In this document: positions 33,961 to 45,216 of the stretch, piece by piece
Numbering within the stretch: the stretch's first letter is position 1
Layout: each line of letters begins with the position of its first letter
Origin: Spinacia oleracea
Lineage: Eukaryota; Streptophyta; Magnoliopsida; Caryophyllales; Amaranthaceae
Reading direction: 5' to 3'
Length of the DNA: 64,000 bases
Assembly (NCBI RefSeq): GCF_020520425.1
Contig: NC_079490.1
Coordinates: 57,452,517 to 57,516,516, forward strand
Program-made: the position numbers and the translations under genes
The notes under the pieces: generated by a model
What the model saw: the letters and a program-made list of their open reading frames with translations, nothing else
The model's database searches: none
What the model was told of the DNA's origin: nothing

Positions 33961-34191
33961 GACTCTTTGAGCTTCGTGCTTGTTAACACATTGGAGGTTA
34001 GGACCGCCAAGGGACCTTTTGTATAGAACGCCGCCTTCTATGACGAAATTGGCTGATTGTAATCGTAGAGCCCTTCGATTTTTGCTTGAAAAGTGCGGGG
34101 GATACTCTGAATTTTGTAGATACCTTTGAGTGTCTGTAAACCAAGGCTCATCTTCGTCTTGCTCGACGTTGTCAGTAGCATGGACATATGC
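33961..34191 (-). pseudogene. Tat linker between second RNase H and integrase
   Basis: Continues the polyprotein on the minus strand (AKVLGSK-like residues are not clear), with a stop at 34193 bounding the RNase H frame. No separate domain is recognised. Confidence 0.4.
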
Positions 34192-34588
34192 TTACTCTTG
34201 ACGTGTTTCAATTGTAAGTGGCATTCCAGCCATGCTGCTTGGAATGTTGATCATTGATGCCAGTTTCTCCAGTGCATCGGCGAATTCATTCTCCTCTCTC
34301 GGGAGCTCTTCTATTTGTTCAGACAGCTGTTCGAGATAGGACTGGTATGGAGCTAAGCTCTCGCTTCTTACTTTCCATTTGCCGGAAATTTGATTGACGA
34401 TTTGGGAGGAATCCCCGTACACTCGAAGTTTCTGGACGCCCAGTGCTAAGGCGGCTTCCAGGCCCATGATGCATGCTTTATATTCTGCCGCATTGTTTGT
34501 GACGTTGAATTGTAGTTTTGCTGACATCGGAATGTGTGTGCCGTCTGGAGCTACTAGGATTACTCCAACACCACATCCATTCTGGTTG
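34192..34588 (-). pseudogene. Tat second RNase H (aRNH), distal part, split by CACTA-B
   Basis: Reads GCGVGVILVAPDG, then NNAAEYKACIMGLEAALALG and LRVYGDSSQIVNQI, with the catalytic Glu (AEYKA) and Asp (YGDS) of an RNase H fold. The start of the domain, with the first Asp (MHFDGAS), is on the other side of CACTA-B at about 39752-39780. A second RNase H next to the gypsy one is a mark of the Tat lineage. GAA is duplicated at the insertion. Confidence 0.88.
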
Positions 34589-34591
34589 GAA

Positions 34592-34995
34592 CACTAGAGG
34601 AAAAAACCTCAAGTGCAGGCTCATTTTAAGGGGTTTAGTGCGGGCTTTTACATGTGCAGCACATGGCCTGCCCGCACTTGATGTTTCTCAAGTGCTGCCA
34701 AAATATTGGCAGCACTTGATGTTTCAAGTGCTGCCAATTTGGAAAATGAGCCCGCAGTTGACATATTTTGTGCTGCCAATTTTAGAAAATGAGCCCGCAC
34801 TTGACATATTTGGTGCTGCCAATATTGAAAATGAGCCCGCACTTGACATATTTGGTGCTGCCAAATTTGAAAATGAGCCCGCACTTGACATAGAAATGGG
34901 CACCACAAGCATAAAAATGAGTCGCACTTGATAAATGAGCCGCACTTGGCTTATAAATAACCCGCACTTGGCCTATAAATGACCGCACTTGATCT
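34592..34995. repeat. CACTA-B left subterminal repeats
   Basis: Repeats of GAGCCCGCACTTGA and AAGTGCTGCCAA(T) in both orientations, about 20 copies. The same two motifs recur at 39560-39735. They share nothing obvious with the GGGCAACTTATAAG repeats of CACTA-A. Confidence 0.9.
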
Positions 34996-35199
34996 AGATT
35001 TGTTATATAACCAATTTCCCTGCAACATATTACAATTGGACCACGCCACTGATTAACCTCCATATGACATATAAAAAGTATCCAATTATATAGATAATTA
35101 AATTAAATAGTATATAATTGTAAATATAAAAATCGATTATATTACAGTCATGAAAAACTAGCTAGAATCCATAATTTAAGATTCAGTCCAAGAAAATAT

Positions 35200-35300
35200 C
35201 AAAGACAATCACTGGTAATGAAGTTTGTCAACATTTCTCGAACTTCATCTATGTCCTCAAAGGTGAAAGGTCGCTCCCTCGGATTATTGAATACCTTAAA
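35200..35300 (-). pseudogene. Conserved C-terminal exon remnant in CACTA-B
   Basis: After a possible acceptor (TTTTTAAG) the minus strand reads KVFNNPRERPFTFEDIDEVR and 13 more residues to a TGA. It matches the remnant in CACTA-A at 12848-12952 residue for residue over the core, with mostly conservative changes, which argues for past coding constraint. Confidence 0.5.
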
Positions 35301-35419
35301 AAGATCGACCATCAAAAAATAAATAAACACTTTAGTTATATTATAAGTATTGAATCGTATAATAAATTAAAACTTAAATTGTTCAAAACAAAGAAATAAT
35401 GAACCGTATAATAATAAAA

Positions 35420-38315
35420 TTGGTTAATTTTGGTCCCAACTTTCATCTAATGAACTTAAATTAATATTTTAAAGTCCTTCCATGTTTAATAAACTTAGTT
35501 TTATGTTTCAAAGACTCCTTCTCACCCATTTTGGTGAAGTTATGCACATTTAAGCCTCGTTAGTTAATTATCGGTCACATTTTGACTAAAATGGCTAATT
35601 TCGGTCCCAACTTTCAACTAATGAACTTAAATGAGTATTTTAAAGTCTTTCCATGTTTAATAAACCTAATTTTATGTTTCAAAAACTCATTCTCACCCAT
35701 TTTGGTGAAGTTATGCACATTTAAGCCTCGTTAGTTCATTATCGGTCACATTTTGACTAAAATGGTTAATTTCGGTCCCAATTTTCAACTAATGAACTTA
35801 AGTAAGTAATTTAAAGTCTTTCCATGTTTAATAAACATAATTTTATATTTCAAATACTAATTCTCACCCATTTTGGTGAAGTTATGCACATTTAAGCCTC
35901 GTTAGTTCATTATCAGCCACATTTTGACTAAACTGGCTAATTTCGGTCCCAACTTTCAACTAATGAACTTATATGAGTATTTTAAAGTTTCTCCATGTTT
36001 GAAACACTTAGTTTTATGTTTCGAAGACTAATTCTCACCCATTTTGGTGAAGTTATGCACATTTAAGCCTCGTAAGTTCATTATCGGTCACATTTTGACT
36101 AAAATGGCTAATTTCGGTCCCAACTTTCATCTAATGAACTTAAATGATATTTTAAAGTCTTTCCATGTTTAACACACTTAGTTTTATGTTTCAAAGACTC
36201 ACTCTCACCCATTTGGTGAATTTATGCACATTTAAGTCTCGTTAGTTCATTACCAGTCACATTTTGACTAAAATGGCTAATTTCGGTCCCAACTTTCAAC
36301 TAATGAACTTAAATGAGTATTTTAAGGTCTTTCAATATTTAATAAACTTATTTTTATGTTTCAAAGACGCATTCTCACCCATTTTGGTGAAGTTATGCAC
36401 ATTTAAGACTCGTTTGATCATTATCGGCCACATTTTGACTAAAATGGCTAATTTCGGTCCCAACTTTCAAGTAATGAACTTAAATGAGTATTTTAAATTA
36501 TTTACATTTTAATAAACTTAGTTTTATATTTCAAATACTAATTCTCACCCATTTTGGTGAAGTTATACCATTTATGACCCGTTTGATCATTATCGGCCAC
36601 ATTTTGACTAAAATGGCTAATTTCGGTGCCAACTTTCATTTAATGAACTTATATGAGTATTTTAAAGCTTTTCCATGTTTGATACCCTTATTTTTATGTT
36701 TCAAAGACTTATTCTCACCCATTTTAGTGAAGTTATGCACATTTAAGTCTCGCTAGTTCATTATCGGTCACATTTTGACTAAAATGGCTAATTTCAGTCT
36801 CAACTTTCAACTAATGAACTTAAATGAGTATTTTAAAGTCTTTCCATGTTTAATACACTTAGTTTTATGTTTCAAATACTCATCTCAACCATTTGGTGAA
36901 GTTATGCACATTTAAGCCTCGTTAGTTCATTATCGGTCACATTTTGCTAAAATGGCTAATTTCGGTCCCAACTTTCAACTAATGAACTTAAATGAGTATT
37001 TTAAAGTCTTTCCATGTTTAAAAAACTTAGTTTTATGTTTCAAAGACTCATTCTCACCCATTTTGGTAAAGTTATGCACATTTAAGCCTCGTTAGTTCAT
37101 TATTGGTCACATTTTGATTAAAATGGCTAATTTCGGTCCCAACTTTCAACTAATGAACTTAAATAGTATTTTAAAGTCTTTACATGTTTGATACACTTAG
37201 TTTTATATTTCAAATACTAATTCTCACCCATTTTGGTGAAGTTATGCACATTTAAGACTCATTTGATCATTATCGGCCACATTTTGACTAAAATGGCTAA
37301 TTTCCGTCCCAACTTTCAACTAATGAACTTATATGAGTATTTTTAAGTTTTTCCATGTTTGATACACTTAATTTATGTTTTAAAGAATCATTCTCACCCA
37401 TTTTGGTGAAGTTATGCACATTTAAGCCTCGTTAGTTCATTATCGGTCCCATTTTGACTAAAATGGATTATTTCGGTCCCAACTTTCAACTAATGAACTT
37501 CAATAAATATTTTAAACCCTTTACAAGTTTAATACACTTAGATTTATGTTTAAAAGATTCATTTTCACCTACTTTGGTCAATTTATGCACATATGAGACT
37601 CGTTTGATCATTATAGATCAAATTTTGACTAAAATGGCTTATTTCGATCCCAACTTTAAAGTAATGAACTTAAATGAGTATTTTAAAGTCTTTCTATGTT
37701 TAATGAACTTAGTTTTATGTTTCAAAGACTAATTTCACCATTTTGGTGATGTTATGCACATTTAAGCTTCGTTAGTTCATTATCGGTCAATTTTGAGTAA
37801 AATGGCTAATTTCGATCCCAACTTTCAAGTAATGAACTTAAATGAGTATTTTAAAGTTTTTCCATTTTTAATACACTTAGTTTTATGTTTCAAAGACTCA
37901 TTCTCACCATTTTGGTGAAGTTATGCACATTTAATCTTCGTTAGTTCATTATTGGTCACGTTTTGACTAAAATGGCTAATTTCGGTCCTAAGTTTCAACT
38001 AATGAACTTAAATGAGTATTTTAAAGTCTTTTCATGTTTAATACACTTATTTTCATGTTTCAAAGACTCATTCTCACCCATTTTGGTAAAGTTATGCACA
38101 TTTAAGCCTTGTTAGTTTATTATCGGTCACATTTTGACTAAAATGGCTTATTTCGGTCCCAACTTTCAACTAATGAACTTATATGAGTATTTTAAAGTTT
38201 TTCCATGTTTGATACACTTAGTTTTATGTTTTTAAGAATCATTCTCACCCATTTTGGGGAAGTTATGCACATTTAAGCCTCGTTAGTTCATTATCGGTCA
38301 CATTTTGCCTAAAAC
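35420..38315. repeat. 171-bp tandem array in CACTA-B
   Basis: About 17 copies. The site TAATGAACTTA recurs at about 35450, 35621, 35792, 35963, 36133, 36302, 36473 and so on, a period of 169-171 bases. The unit includes TTTTGACTAAAATGGCTAAT, TTCGGTCCCAACTTTCAACT and CACCCATTTTGGTGAAGTTA. Divergence between copies is modest. It ends abruptly near 38315 after ATTTTGCCTAAAA. Confidence 0.95.
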
Positions 38316-39559
38316 CTAGTAACTTGCACTCATTCTGTCGAGAAAAATATGGGAAAAACATATAATTACTTCAAAAAAAGAGTAGAAATACCTTATAGGT
38401 GACTCAAGAATTCAACCGTAATGAAACTCTTCCCTCTCTTTATCTTCCTAGGCCTGTGTATCCAAAAGTAGGATTTGCATAGAGAAGAAAATATATTACT
38501 ACCAGATTGAGCTAGGATTTCGAAAAACCATAACAACTCAACAGTAGACGAGAAAAGAAGAGGCACATATATAAACAAAAAGTTCAGTCCAAGTTGCAAT
38601 ACTTTAAAGCATAACACACACCAATATGAAATGTTTAGAAAACAAAATACTTGGAACAGTTAATTCCAAAGGTGCACCTCAGTAGCTTATGCGCTTCTGA
38701 ATGTGCTTGCAATAACCCCACTTGGTTAGCCAGTTCCTACTAAAATGAGTAACTTAAGCAGAGAGAAAATCATGTAAATCATTAATCAATTTAACAACCA
38801 CCACTATTACCTCATTAGTATGACCACTGCAAGAGGAAAAATAACATTGGAGGTTTCCAAGTTTTTCTATACCCTGCATCAAGAATAACTATGTTAAGAA
38901 ACCCACCAGGTGCTTTAAAACTATAAATGACTTCATCTAATTAAATTTTTTTCTTTTAAAAAAGGCATGATTCAAGAATGAAGCAGGAATGAGATGCACT
39001 TTTACATTGAACTTTTACAAGTTCGAAACTTTAATGGCCTATAACCTGCATTTATTCTGGTTTGGATTGCTTTTAATCGAAACACCTAAATCATTAACCT
39101 AACTCCAAATCAGAATATCAACAATTATTTTCCAATTATCCACATATAAAATCAGAAGTTAATCGAGAATTGAAGAACCCATGGGCGAAATCGGTCAAAT
39201 TCAAAGAAAACAGTAAACAAAATTAATTAAGAAGAGTACTTAGGTTATAATTGATTAAGAAGGGTATTAAGAAGAATACAAGGTGGAGGTGGAGGAGGAG
39301 CAGCTGCGACGCCGTGTAGGAGAAGCTGCGACGCGGTGGAGGAGGGGAACAAAGCCGGCGATGGGTGAGGGAACAACACCGACGACGCTTGGGGGGGCAG
39401 CAGTGAGGTGTGTGCAGTGAGTGTTGTGGTTTCACAGTCTTGCCCAGAGAACAAGAAAGGAAGAGAAGAACCAGAGAGGGGAAGAGAGATGAAAATTGGT
39501 GAAGCAGAGAAGAGGCTAAGGACAGAGAGGCGGGAAACCCAAAAAAAAATTAGGAATTA
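38316..39559. other. CACTA-B right interior, leader-like
   Basis: No recognised coding domain. From 39275 to 39500 the sequence is GC- and GAG-rich with two near copies of AGCTGCGACGC, and on the minus strand resembles a promoter and leader. The same position in CACTA-A has the GAG-rich minisatellite. Confidence 0.4.
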
Positions 39560-39751
39560 TTTTTTGCGGGTCTTTTGTAAATGAGCCCGCACTTGAGTTT
39601 AAAGCCCGCACTTGAACTCAAGTGCTGCCAATTTTGTAAAATGTGCCCGCACTTGTGAAAATGTTTTTTTTTTTTGTGTGCTCTCAAGTGCTGCCAATTT
39701 ATGAAATGACCCGCACTTGAAGAGAAGCACATGACGATTTTTCCTCTAGTG
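39560..39751. repeat. CACTA-B right subterminal repeats and terminus
   Basis: Six or more GCCCGCACTTGA and AAGTGCTGCCAA units precede the terminal inverted repeat. Confidence 0.88.
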
Positions 39752-40505
39752 GAAGCACCGTCAAAATGCATTGACCAACTGTCATCACTGGTCATTAAGA
39801 TTTGCTCATCGGGTAAGTCGTAATCTTCCTCTTCTGCCTCGACATGACAGTTGGCTAGGAAATCTGAGACTGCTGAACGCTTGATAGACTTGTGTGGAAT
39901 GTATTTGAGGTCGAATTCTGCTAGCATGACCAACCATCTGGACAACCGCCCGTGGAGTGCTGGTTTTTCGAATAGATACTTGAGAGGATCAACTTTGCTG
40001 ATCACATGTATTGTATGGGAGAGCATGTAATGCCGTAGTTTCTTTGTGGCCCAAACCAAGGCGATGGTGAGTTTCTCGAGCTGAGTGTATTTGGTCTCGT
40101 ACTCGATCAACTTTTTCCTTATGTAGTATACATCGTTCTCCTTGCCTTCAATTTCCTGGGCAAGCATAGCCCCCACTACTGAATCGATTGTTGTGAGGTA
40201 GAGCCCGAGGGGAATCCCTGGCATGGCTGGCTTTAGTACAGGTGGGTTGGAAAGGTAGCTTTTTATTGTTTCGAATGCATGCTGACAGTCGTCATCCCAC
40301 ACCTTGGGCTCGCTTTTTCGGAGCTTTCGAAATACTGGTTTACAGATCATTGTGAGTCTTGAAATGAACCTGCTGATATATTGTAGTCTGCCGAGAAAAC
40401 CCCGAATTTCCTTTTCATTCGTTGGTGGTTGCATCTCGAGAATTGCGTTGATTTTTGAAGGATCGGCCTCTATGCCTCGAGAGCTGATAACATATCCGAG
40501 TAACA
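39752..40505 (-). pseudogene. Tat RT end, gypsy RNase H and start of second RNase H
   Basis: Minus strand: LLGYVISSRGIEADPSKINA and GFLGRLQYISRFI (thumb and connection), then LYLTTIDSVVGAMLAQE, YTQLEKLTIALVWATKKLRHY and LKYLFEKPALHGRLSRW of the gypsy RNase H, then MHFDGAS, the start of the second RNase H. It is cut by CACTA-B at 39752. The gypsy RNase H motif TDAS-like site reads TTIDS. Upstream the RT palm is missing. Confidence 0.88.
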
Positions 40506-41522
40506 TATTCGTACTTTGCCATCTTTCTTTGGAACTGGGACGACATTTGCGATCCATTCTGGATATTTTTCTTCTCGAATAAACCCGGCCTCTAACTGCT
40601 TGGAGACCTCTTCTTGAATTTTGAGGGAAACATCCGGTTTCATGCGACAGAGTTTCTGCTTGATGGGTTTTGAACCTGGAATAAGGGGAATTGTATGCTG
40701 ACCGGTGCTTGGATCAACCCCTGGCATATCATGATAGGACCATGCGAAGACGTCTATATACTCTGAAAGTAGCTTGATAAGATCGTCCCGCTCAACTTGA
40801 GAAAGAGTTAAACCAATCTGAACTAGTTTTGAGTCACCGCTGTTAGAAAGGTTGATTTTTTCTGTTTCCTCGATTATGGGCGTCCTGTTTTCATGATTTT
40901 CGATAGCTTTTAGAAATTCAAAGTCAGTTTCTTGTAAAGCAAAGTTGTTTGGATTAGGATTGTGTTTTGAATTAGGACTCGAAGAGTAAGTAGAAATTGA
41001 AGTGTTATTGAAATCAGCAATCATTACATCGACTGTTTTGACTTGAAGCTCGGCCTTTAAAGGCTCTTGATTGATGCAAGATTCTAGTTCTAGACACTTA
41101 GACTCATTGCTAGACTCAGATCCAGACTCATCCTCAGACTCGGACTCGCTCATCATAGATCCTTTGCCCACAGTAATCTTGAACAATTTTCCATTTGGAG
41201 CTGTTATCTTGAGAGTCTTTCTCCAGCCATTGACCATCTTCTCGCTTGGAGTAATTAGCTTAGATGGGTCGAAATCTTCGATTTGAGTGATCATTTGAAC
41301 CATAGCGTCTTCGGAAATGATTGGGGTTATTTCCTGGCCAAATAGCAAACCAAAAGCTGATGAGTCAAGGCACTCAGGGGAAGCCTTGTCTTGTATTGGA
41401 GGAGCATCCTCTAGAAAGTGACAATCTTGAAAGATCTCGAATCCGGGGTAAATGATCCCTTTTGAAGAGTCATAGAAAGGTTCTAGGAAGTCGAAGTATA
41501 AGTCATCCTCTCCTTCTTTCAC
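40505..41522 (-). pseudogene. Tat protease-RT linker and N-terminal RT fragment
   Basis: Acidic linker (residues 1-230), then the RT start: WSYHDMPGVDPSTGQHTIPL, KLRRM-like KLCRMKPD, and FIREEKYPEWIANVVPVPKK with DGKVRI. There it jumps directly to LLGYVISS, so the fingers-palm segment with the YxDD catalytic motif is deleted (roughly 180 residues by family length). The junction changes frame. Confidence 0.85.
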
Positions 41523-41568
41523 GAATTACCCATTGAGTGTGAGTTGATGAGGAGGTATCTTGAATTGA

Positions 41569-42270
41569 TCATTGCCAGCTCGACTTGTCATCGAATTTAG
41601 TTGGCTTGTATCCTAGTCCACAACAGTTAATCTGTCCTTGGGCATTAAAAGGGGATTCGGTGGGCGGTGGCAGAGTAGTGCCCAAGAAGCGCCCACGCTT
41701 GATCATCATGCGCTTTACCATGGGATTCATTCTCGATTCGATGGCTCCAACTTCGGCACTGAACCCCCAAAGGTCTTCGTCGTTGTCATCATGTTCGATT
41801 AATATCAGTGCCTTGTCGGCTATCTTGGTCCTTGGATGGGACGCATGCAGGGTAACGACGTTTCCTTGAACCTCCATTCGAACTTTCTGGTGGAGTGAGG
41901 AGGGCACTGCCTTGAGGTCATGGATCCAAGGTCTTCCCAATAGGAGATTGAAACTTGCTATGATGTTGAGCACTTGAAAGCTCACTTTTCGCTCGATTGG
42001 CCCTGTGCGGAGTAGCAGAGTGAGAGTTCCCATTGCTTCCCGACGAGTGTTGTCATAGGCACGAACACCTTGGGAGGAACTAGAAAAGTCACTAGGGGTG
42101 AAACCCAGATTTTCAGCAGTGCGGTGCTCTACAGAGGAAGCTATGAGTTGCCAAATATTAACCTCTGCCTTAGTGCGCTTCAATTGCTTGATTAGAGGGT
42201 TATCCTCGGTGGGTAGAGGAACATTAGTTGCCGGTGCCTTCTGTTGGCTGGCTCTTGAATTCGACCAGAC
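41569..42270 (-). pseudogene. Tat gag end and aspartic protease region
   Basis: Minus strand: QLKRTKAEVNIWQLIASSVEHR (end of gag / start of protease in Tat elements), later LLLRTGPIERKVSFQVLNI and FNLLLGRPWIHDLKAVPSSLHQK, the ILGRPW-type C-terminal protease hallmark. The DTGA-type active-site segment that should lie between VEHR and GFTPSDF is not seen; a deletion there is likely. A stop and frame change separate it from the next segment near 41545. Confidence 0.75.
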
Positions 42271-42274
42271 CTAG

Positions 42275-42622
42275 TCATGACTTGAAACTGTTTTCTGCCT
42301 TGGGGTCCAAGTACCAGTTGGCGCTCACGATTTCTCGGCATTCATCATCAGAGATGTTTTCGATAGGAGGGTCCTGATATGTGTCTTCATCATCGCTGGC
42401 CCAGATCCCGCAAATGTCTCCTTGAGGTAACCTAGATTTCGAGTTTTCACTTGGCTGCACAAGGTGCGGCACAGGCCTTTGGTTGTGACATATTTCCTCT
42501 ACCTCGAATGGGTCCACAGCATGGAAAAGAGTTTCTTGATTCTCTTCGAGAGCCCTTATGCGAGCCTCCGCTTCCTCAACACGTTCATAGAGCTCTGCTA
42601 CAGCTGCTGCTAGTGAAGTCAT
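42275..42622 (-). pseudogene. Tat gag N-terminal fragment
   Basis: 115 codons starting MTSLAAAVAELYERVEEAEA, a short predicted coiled coil, then an acidic stretch (WASDDEDTYQDPP). It joins directly to the gag end at about 42270, so the gag body (normally several hundred residues) is deleted. Confidence 0.7.
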
Positions 42623-42909
42623 CTTGAATAGGATTTTGAGAGGAGGAGTCTGAGCACCTAGTTAGGACATGATTTTGAACTTTAGAACTTGAACTTCCCG
42701 ACATATGATATGATATGCATGCAATGAATGAGACCTAGACTTTGACTCTAAGTACCACTCCGAAGATTCGGGATTTTTGATTTTGTACTTGTATTCGGGA
42801 TTTGCAACCCGTTGGAAATGTTTGAGAGGAGCGTTCATTCTTTTGTGAAAGTTGGCTCTTGTACTTGAACTTGGAATGTCGAAAAGAATATTTCGACTTA
42901 TGGGAAATT

Positions 42910-43325
42910 GGACTTATTTGAAGGGAATTTCAACCCGGTCAAGAATTTGGAAATTGGACTTGTACTAGGAAATTGAATTTTGTATTATTTCAAGGGAATT
43001 TCAACCCGTCAATATTTCAGGGGGATTTCAACCCATTGGACTTGGAGTATTTGAAGGGAATTTCAACCCGATTGAAAAGGGTATTGACTTTGTATTATTT
43101 CAAGGGAATTTCAACCCATCAATATTTTTGGGGAGTTTCAACCCATTGGATCTGGAATATTTGACGGGAATTTCAACCCGCTCGAGAATTGGAATTTGTA
43201 TTATTTTAGGGGAGTTTCAACCCGTCGATAGAATTTGAACTTGTAATTTTTTTAGGGGATTTTCAACCCGTTGAATGGAATCTAAAACTTGTATTATTTC
43301 TGGGGAGATTCAACTCGTTGGAAAT
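42910..43325. repeat. Minisatellite with GGGAATTTCAACCCG units
   Basis: About nine units, each with TATTTCAAGGGAATTTCAACCCGT(C/T) or a variant, spaced 40-60 bases. Confidence 0.9.
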
Positions 43326-43459
43326 GTTTTGAATTTTGTATTGGGGAGCAATGGAAAGAAATGTCTTTTTGTAGCTTGAAGATGAATTTGGAATTTGAAT
43401 TTGACTCGAAGTTTGAACTTTGAAATGGAAAGGACGCACTTTTGTATGAGGCTTTGTAT

Positions 43460-44320
43460 TTTAAAAATCCGGCATTATGCTGCCGTGGATGTGAAACATT
43501 GAATTTAGGAACTTGAAAGTCTGGCATTATGCCGCCATGGACTTGGAATCTTGAAGTATAGGGTTTGAGGTTTGAAACGTAGAATAAAAAAGTCGGCATT
43601 ACGACGGTATGAATTTTGAATTTGATCCTTGAAGCTTTGAAATTTTGAATGGTCGAGTTGGAAATTTGGCATTACGCCGGTATGGGCTCGGACATTTGAA
43701 CTTGAGGCTTTGAGACTTGGAGTTGGCAACTTGAGTTTGAGGTTTGAAGACTTGAATTTTTGAAATAGGGAATCCGGCATGACGCTGTTGGATTTGAACT
43801 TGAAACTTGAAATTTGAACTAGTAAAATCCGGCATTATGGCGCCGTTGGATTTGAGGTTTGAGTTTGGAAATGGAAATTTTTACTAGAAGATCCGACATT
43901 ATGGTGCCGTTGGATTGAGTATTGACTTGAAACTTGAGACTCGAAATTTGAATTAGAAAATCCGGCATTATGGCGCGCGTCGTTGGATTTGGATTTGAAA
44001 ATTGAGGTTCTAGAAAATTCGGATTTGAACATGAAACTCGAAATTTGGACTAAAAAATCCGGCATTGTGACGCCGTTGGATTTGAACTTTGACTTGAAAA
44101 CTTGAGGTTTGGATTTGAAAATTTGGATTGAATTTGAAACTTGAAATTTGGACTAAAAAATCCGGCATTATGACGCCGTTGGATTTGAATTTTGAATTTT
44201 GAAACTTGGAATTTGGACTCGAAAATCCGGCATTATGACGCCGTTGGATTTGAATTTTGAATTTTGAAACTTGGAATTTGGACTCGAAAATCCGGCATTA
44301 TGACGCCGTTGGATTGAATT
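43460..44320. repeat. Minisatellite with ATCCGGCATTATG(A/C)CGCCG units
   Basis: About ten units of AATCCGGCATTATGACGCCG plus a variable GAATTTGAAACTTG stretch, period roughly 60-110 bases; the two units between about 44155 and 44295 are identical over some 65 bases. Confidence 0.9.
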
Positions 44321-45059
44321 TTGAATTTGGCATTTGTGCGTGAGGTGTGTTTAAGGGTTTTGAATCAAATGGAGTGACACTCCTAAAGACCCTAAAATCG
44401 GCGATTTAGATGCATGAGGTTTGAATGATGCTCCTAGGGGTTTGGTTTCCTAGTTGGAGGCTAATTGGTTTTGGCAAGCTAGAACTCGATGTTAGCCATT
44501 CACGCGTGCAAAGACGCCCACACAATGCACAAGTAGCACGTTGTCACACTAATCATGAATATGAATGCGACATGCAAAGTTCTCAACCTAAGGTCGGTCT
44601 AAGTTTTGTATGATGCAAGTGGTCGGCTTTGGGTTTCAAAAGGTACTTGGCTAAGAGACGGATCCGGCGACAAGCTTTCACATCCGCCTAAGGGAAGTGT
44701 GTGTCGGCAGACGGTCTCCATACTTGACATCGGGAATGCCAAGTAAATGCCAAGTTTCGGTAGGCGCGGTAATGGTGACACACTTTGGTCGGGAACCGTA
44801 TGGAGAGTCACCATTTTATTGCCCCCGGGGCTAGCCCGAATGTAGAACACATCCGTTAGGGCAAAGGTAGAAATTCATTTTGCACAATATGGTTTTCGAA
44901 AAATGCATGAAATGCCTAGAAATTGAAATTGAAATCGTACTTGAATTTGTATTTGTAAAGCTCGTTTTTCGGCACTTGTTCGCGAGGTTTGGGAGCGTCT
45001 TTCCAGATTCAAAAATAGACTAACTCCCAACACGAAAAGTTGAGCAAAAGTGGGCAACA

Positions 45060-45150
45060 AGCCACTGTGAGCCACTGTCCTGGATGCAGGCAGTGGCGTT
45101 GGGCGCAGGGGCTGCGCCTGGCGCCAGTGCTGGCATCTAGTACTTAAGAA
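45060..45150. promoter_or_regulatory. Third GGCGC cluster beside the Tat 5' LTR
   Basis: GGCGTTGGGCGCAGGGGCTG then CGCCTGGCGCCAGTGCTGGC, followed on the plus strand by AGTACTTAAGAAG instead of a clear TATA box. It resembles the clusters before both antisense genes and in the LTRs; function is uncertain. Confidence 0.4.
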
Positions 45151-45216
45151 GATCAGTGGCTTGTTGCTCGAAATCTGCCCGCATTTTCGAATTGAAATTA
45201 GTAGAGTCCCCAGAAT

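Larger units (their letters stand above)
34592..39751. mobile_element. CACTA-B, complete non-autonomous CACTA transposon (5160 bp)
   Basis: Left end CACTAGAGGAAAAAAC at 34592; right end, the complement of CACTAGAGGAAAAATC, at 39751. Target duplication GAA at 34589-34591 and 39752-39754. It splits the second RNase H of the Tat element. The interior repeats the plan of CACTA-A: left subterminal repeats, minus-strand terminal exon, long tandem array, and a GC-richer leader-like region near the right end. No transposase domain is seen. Confidence 0.95.
42623..45216 (-). other. Tat 5' leader, low complexity
   Basis: Non-coding; rich in TTGAATTTGAAC-type words and two minisatellites. The end next to the LTR (about 45190-45216) reads, on the minus strand, ATTCTGGGGACTCTACTAAT right after the LTR. 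No TGG-starting primer site is found at the LTR edge, so the primer site seems altered or lost. Confidence 0.6.

Noticed and set aside
35420-38315. A centromeric-type satellite array (171-bp units)
   Set aside because: The array lies wholly inside CACTA-B, bounded by terminal repeats and a GAA target duplication, so it is transposon cargo rather than a chromosomal satellite block.
43294-44065. Ser/Lys/Phe-rich minus-strand frames in the Tat leader
   Set aside because: They are translations of the CCGGCATTATG minisatellite and change frame unit by unit.
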